Below, piece after piece: positions 47,892-57,600 of a stretch of DNA of 64,000 nucleotides. The DNA comes from Bodo saltans. Taxonomy: Eukaryota; Euglenozoa; Kinetoplastea; Eubodonida; Bodonidae. Below the pieces are notes generated by a model. That model ran no database searches, was not told where the DNA came from, and saw nothing but the letters and a program-made list of their open reading frames with translations. The stretch covers positions 12,149 to 76,148 of the forward strand of contig CYKH01000903.1 of the NCBI GenBank assembly GCA_001460835.1, written 5' to 3'. The position numbers and the translations under genes are program-made. The first letter of the stretch is position 1; every line of letters begins with the position of its first letter.

Positions 47892-49979
47892 ATGAATATT
47901 ACGCAACAACTGGTCTCTCCATCGCGTGCGCAAACGAGAGTGATCACGGAGCTTGACGAAGTTCTGTCCCAGAGTGAATTGTCCGATAGCCTTCGGCAAC
48001 GTTTAGCGTCCGTCCGGGTTGAGCTAGCCTCCCCCAGTTTCCAGCAGTTCATCCAGCAGGGCCATGGGTTTGGGTTTGGGCGCACACCAAATAGTGCGTC
48101 GCTGATCTCACACGGTCACCTCCCCCCTGCAATTGTGAATGAAGATTTAGAAGCGTCACGCTGGATGGCCAGCACATACCAGTCACCACGCGTTGGTGCC
48201 GCAACTGTGCCTCTGCCCTTCGTCAGTGAGGGAATTCCAACGTTAGATTTGTCTGCAGGTGATGTGGGCAAAGTTGTGTTCTCCCGCAGCCCATGCCGCC
48301 ACAAACTCCCTTTCGCGACTGCAGGCGAGCGCGACGATATTTTTGGTCAGTTGAGAGCCGCTGCCTTTCCAGAGACAGTCCTCTTTTTGTCACTAACTGG
48401 CGATGCATCTTTCAATCCTCTTGAGGCTGCCGCAACCCATGGGCTTCAGCATCGCGGCTTGTTCTTCTCTGTGATTTGCACTGCACTCTCCCACTACGCC
48501 TTCATGAAGTCTTTGAATGTAGACATTCGACGGTTTATTGAATTTATCACTTCTGTAGCCGACAGCTACCCGTTGCGGACCAACCCATTTCACAATTTAG
48601 CACGCTCCGCTGACGTGATTCAGTTCCTCCACAGCTTTCTTGTGCAGCGCCAGATTGCAGAGAACTTCTCAGACTTGGAGCTTCTTGCCACCTTCATTGG
48701 GACGATTGGCCTAGATGCATGCCACCCAGGCGTCAGCAACGAGTTCTACGACAAAATACGTCATACCACTGTTCTTCTCTACGGCTCTGTCTGCCCCATC
48801 GAACAGGCATCGCTGTGTTTCGTGTTAGAACTCTTAGAGGCCGATGGCACGAACATGCTGATTGATTACGAACTGTACATGGACAACCGCACCCTTCAAC
48901 AACAATTCATCACGATGGTGTCTGAAATTATTCTGTGTAGCGCACCAAGATCATACGGGAGACTCATGCAGGCCCTCGGCTCCATTGGACACTCCGGTCA
49001 TATCGGGGACGAGGACATTGTATTTATTGCTGCAGCCGCTGTCCGCTGCGCTGATCATGCGTACGTCCTCAAGCCACGCACAGAACATATTTACTGGGTG
49101 ACTCAAATGTTGACGGAGTGCATGCGTCAGGGATGTGAAGAGGAAAAGCGGTTGCTTCCCATCTCGCCGTTATGCGGGTCGGACTCTGGTGAGCATGCAT
49201 CGGCAGCCATCTCCGCCATGATCAACTACGTGATAGCGCCTCTCTTCGAGAGACTCACGACATTAGTGCCCCAGTGGTGGATTGCGCAGCTTCAGCGTAT
49301 TCGTACGATGTATCACACCGCTAGCGCCACCAGTGGACGCGAGGACGATGACCATGCAACTTCTCCCCCAATTCTGTACGAGCCTCTGGACTCAGAGGAG
49401 TGGGTGGATGTCATCCACCCCGTGATTGCATCCATCCGCCGTCTTATTGGCGGAGGTGGCGGCCCTCCACTCTTGGACCGAAAGGCGTCGCAACATGCTA
49501 TTTTGAACGCGACGCCACATCGACAGCTGTCAGCGTCCGCTAACTTTGGCGAGAGTTTCATGGGAGGCACAAGCCGCACGGAGCACTACTTCTCTTTGGT
49601 CCGATTGTTTGATCGTTTCGATCGGGACCAACGCTCCTTTTCGGACTTTAGTGGAAACGTGGTGTTCCTAGCTGCTCAGCTCGACCCTGCGTACGTTGCC
49701 TCCTACGCCTCCAGTGACCTATCGTCACCGTTGGCCTGCACCGTTGCAGCCCAACTCATCGTGGACACAGAGCAGTCGCCCTCCACGGCTGAGGGGTTTG
49801 CATCGCCCAGCAAGAAATCGCAGCAAACGACCGATGGATTCCTGCTGCAACTGCTTCATATGTACAAGCGGGGAGAAGATCGTCGTGAGCAGGTGAATGG
49901 ATTCATAGCACCTAAGCGGCGGTTCCAAATAGACAATCCTATTTATGCCCCAAAGCCTCCTTCATCGCCGCCCCAATAA
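47892..49979 (+). CDS. Class I cyclic-nucleotide phosphodiesterase-like protein with broken active site
   Basis: The 695-aa protein has a PDE catalytic fold from about 195 to 480. Aligned by eye, YHNxxHAxDV is FHNLARSADV (233-242), HDxxHxG is LDACHPG (274-280), the later ADI is ADH with Asp 388, and the run QGCEEEKRLLPISPLCGSDS matches QG..E...GLPISP..DR. So the metal-binding His after HN is Arg 238 and the His of HD is Leu 274; Asp 275, His 278 and Asp 388 stay. The substrate-purine Gln in the C-terminal helix (before YVIAPLFE) is not found. Hydrolysis of cAMP is unlikely; sequestration or regulation is inferred. A His-rich, charged N-terminus and a tail rich in Ser follow no known domain. 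Confidence 0.8.
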   Translation: MNITQQLVSPSRAQTRVITELDEVLSQSELSDSLRQRLASVRVELASPSFQQFIQQGHGFGFGRTPNSASLISHGHLPPAIVNEDLEASRWMASTYQSPRVGAATVPLPFVSEGIPTLDLSAGDVGKVVFSRSPCRHKLPFATAGERDDIFGQLRAAAFPETVLFLSLTGDASFNPLEAAATHGLQHRGLFFSVICTALSHYAFMKSLNVDIRRFIEFITSVADSYPLRTNPFHNLARSADVIQFLHSFLVQRQIAENFSDLELLATFIGTIGLDACHPGVSNEFYDKIRHTTVLLYGSVCPIEQASLCFVLELLEADGTNMLIDYELYMDNRTLQQQFITMVSEIILCSAPRSYGRLMQALGSIGHSGHIGDEDIVFIAAAAVRCADHAYVLKPRTEHIYWVTQMLTECMRQGCEEEKRLLPISPLCGSDSGEHASAAISAMINYVIAPLFERLTTLVPQWWIAQLQRIRTMYHTASATSGREDDDHATSPPILYEPLDSEEWVDVIHPVIASIRRLIGGGGGPPLLDRKASQHAILNATPHRQLSASANFGESFMGGTSRTEHYFSLVRLFDRFDRDQRSFSDFSGNVVFLAAQLDPAYVASYASSDLSSPLACTVAAQLIVDTEQSPSTAEGFASPSKKSQQTTDGFLLQLLHMYKRGEDRREQVNGFIAPKRRFQIDNPIYAPKPPSSPPQ

Positions 49980-50142
49980 ACACATGCGAGCCATACAACT
50001 ACACCACTCGCAGAAAGGAATCATTCAAAGTATGTACTTGACACCCGTTATGTCGGGTTAAGGCTTTAGTTACGTTCAATACACGAGAGCACTGGTGATT
50101 TCTAACAAATGATTTCGTAAAAATTGCTCTTATCGAACTTCA

Positions 50143-50340
50143 ATGGCTCTTTACGCTTTAATGATTATCCAGAAAACAGACGTCATGGGCCCCCGAGCCG
50201 CCGGCTTTTTTGTCGGATCCACAATTGCAGCCGGTGCTTGTGGTCTGCTCCTTCAGTTTGATCTTATGCGCAGATTGGAGGCTCGCACAAGGCATATTCA
50301 AACCATCGAAGAAACCTATGCACATTTGCTGAAAGCGTAG
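50143..50340 (+). CDS. Small single-pass membrane protein (65 aa), unknown
   Basis: The ORF MALYALMIIQKTDVMGPRAA continues with one hydrophobic stretch (GFFVGSTIAAGACGLLLQF) and a basic helical end (RRLEARTRHIQTIEETY). Size and layout fit small subunits of mitochondrial complexes. No homologue is recognised; the gene is supported by its place in a gap of normal size on the coding strand, but a chance ORF cannot be excluded. Confidence 0.45.
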   Translation: MALYALMIIQKTDVMGPRAAGFFVGSTIAAGACGLLLQFDLMRRLEARTRHIQTIEETYAHLLKA

Positions 50341-50504
50341 AGCGCCGAGGGAGTGATCGTTGGCATTTTGGATGACTCTGCTCATTCAGACGCGGAGTTT
50401 CCTGTGCACCATTTTGCTCATTTTGACATTGTCCTCGCAACCCTCACTTGCTCCCTTCTCGTGTCTTTCCTAACACTACAATCACAAGAGCATTGACGCG
50501 AGAA

Positions 50505-52523
50505 ATGTTTCCTCGTTGCGCACGAGACAAATGGGTGCCAGACAGCAGAGTCACTGCGTGCCACGTCTGCAACGCTACGTTCGGCTTAATGCGATCGAAG
50601 CACCACTGTCGCTGTTGCGGCTGCGTTGCTTGCAGTAATTGCCTCGTCGACAAATTGTACAAGTATGGAATACACGATAAAACGTGTAAGGACTGTGTTG
50701 TCAAGCACCGCAGCGATCACGACGGCAGCAGTCATGCAGCACCGTCGGTCTCCGGTCCTCCGTCGTTCACAAACGACTGGATCGATGTCCAACAACAACC
50801 GTGCGCAGTGGAAGCGAAGCACGAGGTGCAAGCTGTGCCATTTGTATCGGAGGTTGCACAGTCACCCACGCTTTCCCTCGTTCCGACCACAATTGTGGAG
50901 GAGCCATCTCTTCTACCAATAACAAGCGCTGATGTGCCTTCAGAGGCGTCGCAAGGGTTGGAGGAGGAAGCACCTCAGGAACACGTCCTCCCTCCTCCAA
51001 CGTTAGTAGACCCATCACCACCACCACCACCAAGTGCGGAAGTGAAAGAGCAGGAGAGTCAACAGACACCAGTTGAGGTGCAGCAATGCAGTGCAGCGCC
51101 ACATCCAAACGCAGAACAATACGCAACGGAAGTCCAAGGCGCAACGAGCGCAGTGGATGCAGCGGTTGCCGTTACCGCTCGTGATTGCGAGCCTCAACCA
51201 TGCGCCAATGACTCCGCCCCATTATTGTCACCACCTCAAGAAATGCCCCCCGCTCAGTTTGTGCCTTCCCCCGTCACCAGCTCTCCGGCTGCCCAGAGTC
51301 CCTACTTTCAACACCCTCATGCTTACCCACCACCACCACCACCACAGTTCGCACCTCATCATGGATATTATCCTCCTTTGCAACCACCGCAACTTTTCTC
51401 CACCTCTGCGTATCCCACTCCACTGTTGGCTCCCTATCCTAACGTGGGCTACCCACAACACGCATACCCTCAACAAGCATATCCTCAGCACGTAGGGTAC
51501 CCACAGCAGTACGACATGCAGTTCTACGCACCGCCACACAACATGCAGCAGTATCCTCCTCAAACAACTCAAATGCCAGTGGTGCCTTCGAGTGGACTAA
51601 ACCCAGCACAATCCTTTGGCTCGTTTCCACCTCACAACGTGACCACTCAGTATCCCCAATCCAATCTGTACATGTCAGGGTTACCACAACAGCCACCGCA
51701 GCAACCACAGATCCAAACGCAGCCGCAACCCCCATCGCAAACGTATGACGCCGAAGATCCCATTCAACGCATCATGAGTGAGATGGAGATGAAGGCCAGC
51801 TATGCTCCAGCAGTCCGCAACTTGATTCCTCATGATATCGCGCTTGTGATTGACGATAGCGGTTCAATGGCCATGCAAGCAGACTTTGACAATCCTCTCG
51901 CCACGCGCTGGTTTGAAGTGCGCCAATCGGTCGAAATGATTCTTCGTGTGGTACAAGCAATGGGGAAGACCGTCGATGTGTACTTTTTGAATCGTGGTGT
52001 GTTCCGTGATGTGGGGTGCTTCAGCGACATCGCAGCGCAGTTTGCCCAAAACCCACGAGGGATGACGAACACCATCGCCGCATTATCACAACTTTGGCGA
52101 GATCGTCATGCTCGAGGAGTGGAGCACGTCCCCCTTGTCGTCCATATTTTTACTGATGGCCACCCCACCAATGATCAAGGCGTTGAAGACATGCCATCAT
52201 TTGCTGCCTGGTTGCGTCACCGGCAACACCTTCACTCTACCTTCATCGCCATCTTGCTCTGCACCAACGAAGAGGAAGTGTGCGCGTCGTATCGTGCCTT
52301 AGAGTACCGAGTAAGGGGACGCTACGGGTGGAATTCAGCAACGCGAGGAATTGAAGGTGTTGATGTCACGGAAGACTTTAGAAATGAGAAGCAAGCCGTC
52401 CTTGCATGCCGAGGGCCACGATACCCATTCTCTTTTGGTGACTACGTCGTCAAGTGCCTCGTAGGTGCCATTGATCCTCAAGTCCACGCCATAGATTTAC
52501 CCCTTGGCATGAGCATTTACTAA
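50505..52523 (+). CDS. FYVE-finger protein with C-terminal vWA domain
   Basis: The 672-aa protein starts with a FYVE finger (about 8-66): KWVPDSRVTACHVC, RSKHHCRCCG and two more Cys pairs, the set that binds PI3P on endosomes. The middle (about 90-430) is Pro/Gln/Tyr-rich with repeats such as YPQHAYPQQAYPQH. The C-terminus (about 441-655) is a von Willebrand A domain with an intact metal-ion-dependent adhesion site DDSGSM and further TDGHP. So it may tether a partner to PI3P membranes. The ATG at 50505 was chosen because it directly precedes the finger and the upstream frame has no ATG. Confidence 0.88.
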   Translation: MFPRCARDKWVPDSRVTACHVCNATFGLMRSKHHCRCCGCVACSNCLVDKLYKYGIHDKTCKDCVVKHRSDHDGSSHAAPSVSGPPSFTNDWIDVQQQPCAVEAKHEVQAVPFVSEVAQSPTLSLVPTTIVEEPSLLPITSADVPSEASQGLEEEAPQEHVLPPPTLVDPSPPPPPSAEVKEQESQQTPVEVQQCSAAPHPNAEQYATEVQGATSAVDAAVAVTARDCEPQPCANDSAPLLSPPQEMPPAQFVPSPVTSSPAAQSPYFQHPHAYPPPPPPQFAPHHGYYPPLQPPQLFSTSAYPTPLLAPYPNVGYPQHAYPQQAYPQHVGYPQQYDMQFYAPPHNMQQYPPQTTQMPVVPSSGLNPAQSFGSFPPHNVTTQYPQSNLYMSGLPQQPPQQPQIQTQPQPPSQTYDAEDPIQRIMSEMEMKASYAPAVRNLIPHDIALVIDDSGSMAMQADFDNPLATRWFEVRQSVEMILRVVQAMGKTVDVYFLNRGVFRDVGCFSDIAAQFAQNPRGMTNTIAALSQLWRDRHARGVEHVPLVVHIFTDGHPTNDQGVEDMPSFAAWLRHRQHLHSTFIAILLCTNEEEVCASYRALEYRVRGRYGWNSATRGIEGVDVTEDFRNEKQAVLACRGPRYPFSFGDYVVKCLVGAIDPQVHAIDLPLGMSIY

Positions 52524-52647
52524 CCCGCTATCTTTCTCTTTGAGTTGCTTTGACACCATAATGATACTCTCCTTGCGGTAAGGGCGATTGACTCTTGTTC
52601 TCCTCTACATGCTTCGTCTTGGTTTCTGTTGTCTTGGAGGTAAGAAA

Positions 52648-53607
52648 ATGCTTGGAAGTCGGCTGCTGCGACGAAGCAGCGACCGTGTCGGCAAGGCAGT
52701 TCCCAAAGCGGCTGGTGATCCAGTTTTCTCGCGTGGTGGAAATATTCACATGTTTGCCAATAAGGAGCGGGCTTGGGAAAATCATACAGAAGACCGATGG
52801 CACGGGCTCAAACGGTTTAAGGAATTCATGGGCAGAGTCATGGGAGAGTCTGGTGTCCGATACTACATGCTGGGTACCCTAGCAATGATTGCGTTTGCTG
52901 GCTCACGTCTATGGGCATTACAACAAGATCTGACGGCCACTCATGGTCTGCTTGGAGATAAAAAGAAAGTGTACAAAAGCAGATTGACTGTCGTGTTCGA
53001 TATTGACGAGACCATTGTTTCGTACGGTGACAAGGCATTCCGTATGAAGGCTGGAATGATCCCTAGGCCCCATTTAGCTGAATTGTTGGACTACCTTTGC
53101 ACTATTGACGCTGAGGTGGTGCTCTGGTCCGCTGCCAGTGACCGATACACCAAACAAGTGCTTCAAGTCATCGACCCCTCCGGTCAACGTGTTTCTTCGA
53201 GCATCTCACGATCCAACGATTGGTTCACAAAGGATCACTACTATGAGAAGAATGCTCATTGGTTGAAGCGTGACATGAACAACACGCTCATTATCGAGAA
53301 CAGAGCGCTAGCAGTGCGAAACTGCAATGCAAATGCAGTGCTGGTGGAAGACTTCATTCGAGGAGAGTACATGGATGACGGACAGGACCACCCTCTGAAC
53401 GACAACGCCTTGCGCGTCATCAAAGACATCGTGAAGGACCTTGAGACGAGCGGTACTCCTGTTCCAGAGTACTTGGCCGACGCAAAGAGAAGAAATCCAA
53501 ACATCAAAGAGATCCCCTGTCATGTTGCGATTCGTCAACTGCCGGAGGAGATCGCCCGAGGCGTCTACTACTTCATTGGCGATAAATACAAGAGTACCGG
53601 TCACTGA
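52648..53607 (+). CDS. TIM50: TIM50-like inner-membrane protein with FCP1/NIF phosphatase domain
   Basis: The 319-aa protein has a basic leader (MLGSRLLRRSSDRVGK), one membrane helix (about 72-91, YYMLGTLAMIAFAGSRLWAL) and a NIF-type HAD domain from about 110. The first motif VVFDIDETIVSYG (116-128) carries the DxDxT aspartates, and RPHLAELLDYLCTIDAEVV with LWSAASDRY follows. Yeast and animal TIM50, the receptor of the TIM23 presequence translocase, has this layout, and kinetoplastid TIM50 keeps the phosphatase aspartates, as here. A soluble C-terminal domain phosphatase is excluded by leader plus helix. ATG 52648 follows the AG at about 52640-52644. Confidence 0.85.
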   Translation: MLGSRLLRRSSDRVGKAVPKAAGDPVFSRGGNIHMFANKERAWENHTEDRWHGLKRFKEFMGRVMGESGVRYYMLGTLAMIAFAGSRLWALQQDLTATHGLLGDKKKVYKSRLTVVFDIDETIVSYGDKAFRMKAGMIPRPHLAELLDYLCTIDAEVVLWSAASDRYTKQVLQVIDPSGQRVSSSISRSNDWFTKDHYYEKNAHWLKRDMNNTLIIENRALAVRNCNANAVLVEDFIRGEYMDDGQDHPLNDNALRVIKDIVKDLETSGTPVPEYLADAKRRNPNIKEIPCHVAIRQLPEEIARGVYYFIGDKYKSTGH

Positions 53608-53739
53608 TGATGTGCTGAATTACGTTAGTTACTATTTGTCCACAATGGACTTCCATGCTTTGTGCATGTTTATTGAATACTGGACACTACTGCTCCGTTG
53701 CTTGCTGCCTTACTTTGACAAATACACTATCCACAAAGG

Positions 53740-54555
53740 ATGTCCGTTGAACCAGCAGCCGTTGGAGATACCCCCGCTGCTCCACCTTCAATCGTCCCAC
53801 AAGTTGGGGATCGAGTGGTTGTGGACATGGACGCCCAGCGCTTTGAGGGGCCCGCCAACGCGGCGTATTTTGAAGAGGAACTTGAGGCACGTGGCTTCGT
53901 ACGACCGCTCCTGTGGTGCGTTGGTTGTGTGACGAACGAACGTGGCCACATTGTAGCTAAGTTTCCACATGCAAAGCGCAGAGATGAGATGATGGTGTTT
54001 ATCGTTAACGTCGACGGCAAAGGCCTCATTGCCATTGCAGCCGAAGGCCTAAAGCTGCGATTGTGGTGCGGAGCGACGGTGCAGGTTCTTCCCAGACACA
54101 CCGTGGAGATGAAGGGCTGGAGGTCGGCAGCGCTACCACTTTTCAGCACCGTGACGAAAGTACCCGCAGACACCGTGGAGCGGTGCCTTGGTGTGGCCGA
54201 GGCATGCCTCCCCCATCCCCAAGGGAAGCACCAGTTCGTGTGGTTAGTGCGGCTGGTGGATGCCGAGAACGTCTTTACCCTTGCCCACTCGATTGACCTG
54301 AGACCTTGGAGAGATACCGATCATCTTCGGAAGCACGCTCGCCAAATTGTGACGATGGTTCCGGCCACGTCTCACAAGCGACCAGTGTGTGCGAGTTTTG
54401 CGTTCCAAGGAGTTGGGGCAGCGGCGATGGCCATCAGTGTTGACACCGACGATGATTTCCTTGAGAGACACATTTCCCACGTCGCTGCATTGGACTCACC
54501 ATACCTGCAGCGCTACTTTCTTGCTGCCTCTGATGACAACTTTGACTATGTGTAG
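53740..54555 (+). CDS. Unknown soluble protein
   Basis: The 271-aa protein has no domain I recognise. It starts with an Ala/Pro-rich stretch, then a compact part (GDRVVVDMDAQRFEGPANAA, EEMMVFIVNVDGKGLIAIAA), and ends acidic with HISHVAALDSPYLQRYF. No signal peptide or membrane helix. The ORF is intact, of typical codon use, and sits at normal spacing. Confidence 0.7.
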   Translation: MSVEPAAVGDTPAAPPSIVPQVGDRVVVDMDAQRFEGPANAAYFEEELEARGFVRPLLWCVGCVTNERGHIVAKFPHAKRRDEMMVFIVNVDGKGLIAIAAEGLKLRLWCGATVQVLPRHTVEMKGWRSAALPLFSTVTKVPADTVERCLGVAEACLPHPQGKHQFVWLVRLVDAENVFTLAHSIDLRPWRDTDHLRKHARQIVTMVPATSHKRPVCASFAFQGVGAAAMAISVDTDDDFLERHISHVAALDSPYLQRYFLAASDDNFDYV

Positions 54556-54630
54556 CATACCACTGTAACTTGTTGGTGTGTTTGTTTGCATACTTGTTTT
54601 CTGTCACTCCTCTTGGCAAAAAATGTTTTA

Positions 54631-54658
54631 ATTTGCTGCTGATTTCCAACCCTTGCAG
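54631..54658 (+). promoter_or_regulatory. Likely spliced-leader acceptor
   Basis: The tract atttgctgctgatttccaac continues to ccttgcAG with AG at 54657-54658, 12 bases before ATG 54671. It excludes the in-frame TTG at 54653. Confidence 0.6.
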
Positions 54659-54670
54659 AGAAGAGAGACG

Positions 54671-57600
54671 ATGTCACAAATATTGCGATGCTCGCCACAA
54701 CCTGTTGGAATTGATGATGTTCGGGACGCGACGCTTCATATTTCTGACGGAAGTGTCACCGTCGATGGACAAGACGATAGCCTGTACAAAGACATGCATC
54801 ATTATTTTCCTCAGTCCACCGAAGACCCACTAGTCGTTGCCAGCATCAAAGCACAACTTGTTCCTGCCATCGTCGCAAGGCAGAACGTAGTGGCTCTATT
54901 CTACGGTCATAGTGGTTCCGGGAAAACGTGCTTGACTGAACAAGTCTTGCCCGCCGTGCTGGAAGGTCTCAAGACCGCAGTGGTCTCGGCCGATGAGGCG
55001 TATCAAGAAGCGATGAACATGGGTATGGAGGATGTGAGCGTAAGGCGATCCATGTCCCCAAGTACGTCCCCCCTACCAAACAAAACGTCGCTAGCGTCAC
55101 CAACTCCCTCCGGGCAGCTCGACTCAGACACCAATGTTGCTGCTGGTGAAACAAAGCGCGAAGCAAGGAAGTCGTTAAAAAGCGTCAAGTCTTCGTTAGG
55201 TCAATCTGCACGGGGAGCTGCTCAATCCAAATACAGCTTAATGCTCGCACGAATGCCGCGCAATACAGCCGCCGTTGAGATGGCACACGTAGATTCACGT
55301 GCTATCGGCTCTCCTCGTCCACTCCTTCCTCGGCTTCAAAGCGTTATTCCAGAAGTAGTCGTGTCGCCTCAAAAAGACGACACAGCGTCACCGTCACGCT
55401 GGCGGCAAATCCTCGAACGTGCCAAGTCCCCGATCGCTCTCGCGGCAGGCTCACTGACGTCGTTGGGACCGAAGAATGGTCGTAGTCTCGGTGATCATTT
55501 ATTTCCCAACTTTGTAGGAGAGTCACGGCTCTCCGTCGAGCCTGTGCACGAGCTCGACAAAGTCCTCAAGGATGCGGCCAAAGCATTGTCCATATCATTC
55601 TGGGTGCAAGTGGACGATCCAGCCCACCAGCAGTGCCTCATGCACTTCTACGACGCTCACGAGCCAAACTACTGCGTCAGTGTCCTAGCTAACACAAACG
55701 ATATGGGCCTTGAGGAAGCAGGTTGCACGCTTGTCACCATACGAGACTCCCACGGTAAGCGCATGGAGTCCGCATTCAATACCAACATGGAGGATGGCCG
55801 ATGGCACTTTGTAGATATTCAAGTATCACCCGGAGACAAAACCCTTCAGATGATCATCGATGATAAAGTTGGCAGAGTGAAGGCCTCCGTTATTGACAAC
55901 GTGTCGTCATTTCACGATCAGCGACCAAAGGTTGGCATCATCGGTGCGTACAGTGAACCTGCTGCTGACGGCACCCGTAATGACACAGCTTTGCTGAAAG
56001 GCTCCATCATGGACCTGATGTTCACGGAGATGAAAAGCGGCAAGAGAGTGGCCGGTTACAACCTGAGGTCCTCTGAGTTAGGTGTTCAGGACGTTGCCTT
56101 CACCATGCCCAACCTTGAGGGGCCAGTTGAGTTCCTGCCTCGTTACTTCCCCCAAACGTCACCTTCGTTTGACGGGTACGATCGCTTCGTGAACTTGGGC
56201 CAAATCGGCGACCTTGGGTTGATGGTAGCAGGTACGAAGATTGATGTCACATTTCGAACGTCCATCACAAATGAAAAGATGTGTTTGATGGGTGTGTCGG
56301 ATAGCGTTGGAAAGCATCCAGGCTTTGGTATCGAACTCAACACCAACGCACACAACCAACTTCAACGGTACATGGTATCATTTTGGTTGCAAGATCGCCA
56401 CGGACAACTCGTTCGTGCGACATCAGAGATGGGAACTGCGTTTGATGACCGTTGGCACACCATCAGCATCACTATTGTAGATAACGATCCCGCTTACAAG
56501 TTCAAAGTGCGGCTCGATGGCAGGCACTGTGAGTGTACGGTGTTTGCACAGGGATTGCCGAAGGAGTTCGGCTCCTTCACTCAGTTCGTCAGTTTGGGTG
56601 GCTTCCATCAAAAAGGTGATATTTGGCGGCACTTCAAAGGCTCGATAAAGTTTGCCAGTGTCTCACGCATCCACGAAGAAGTGGAGGAACCCTTGGCTAC
56701 GTGGCAATTGAACGAAGGTCCTGGGGCTGTGATTGCCATGGACGCCACGTCCCACGGATTATGCGGCGTGTACTACGTGCGGACTGGTGTGAAAGGATCT
56801 CACTTCTTTCCCACAGACTCGAGCACTGGTGGTGATATTGCCGACGAAAGTACCACCCACAAAGGGACCACTCGTTACAATAACAACATGGTCTCCATGG
56901 CGTTTTGTGAAATTCGAACGGAGATTGACGCTGTGGGTGCTGTGCGAGAATTTGTTGTCAATCTGCTGACAGGACGGCGCAGCAATGAACTTGAGACGGT
57001 TCCCTTCAACGCATTCAACCCACGCAGTGCTATGGGAGACCACCGAGTCTTCCACACCATTCAAGAGGAATGGTACCAGCGTGTGGTGCCTAACGATTAC
57101 ATGTCAGTGTTCAAGAGTGGCCTTGCACGTATGGAAGACTCCGCCACGACGCATACGGTGTTCGTCCTGCGTCTGGGGGACGCCTCATTTACTTGTGTAG
57201 ATCTTGCAAGTTTGAAAAAGTCTCCCAAGGCGATCTTTAGCCCAACGCAGCTGACGTGGTCTGATGCAGTGGCTATCTACGGAAATGAAAACAAGATTCA
57301 CTTTTCTATCAACAGCTCCCTCGCAAAACTAGACAAATTGTTGTTGAAGTGTGGGTCGCGCCCTCAGCTATTCAAGCGTTCGATAATGCAACGCACAAGC
57401 ACAAAAGTTGTCTCAGATAATATGCTAGTCAACGTGTTGGCCTTCGCGTTGTTGGCATCACAGGAGTCTGCGCAGCTGATGCAATGCCATCTTATTTCAC
57501 CGAGAGCAAAGGCTACTGAAGCCCTTCACTCTTTGCTTCTTGTGCGTCGCATGCGGGCACAAGACAGACTTCATGCAGCCATGGTAATCCAAAAGCTGGT

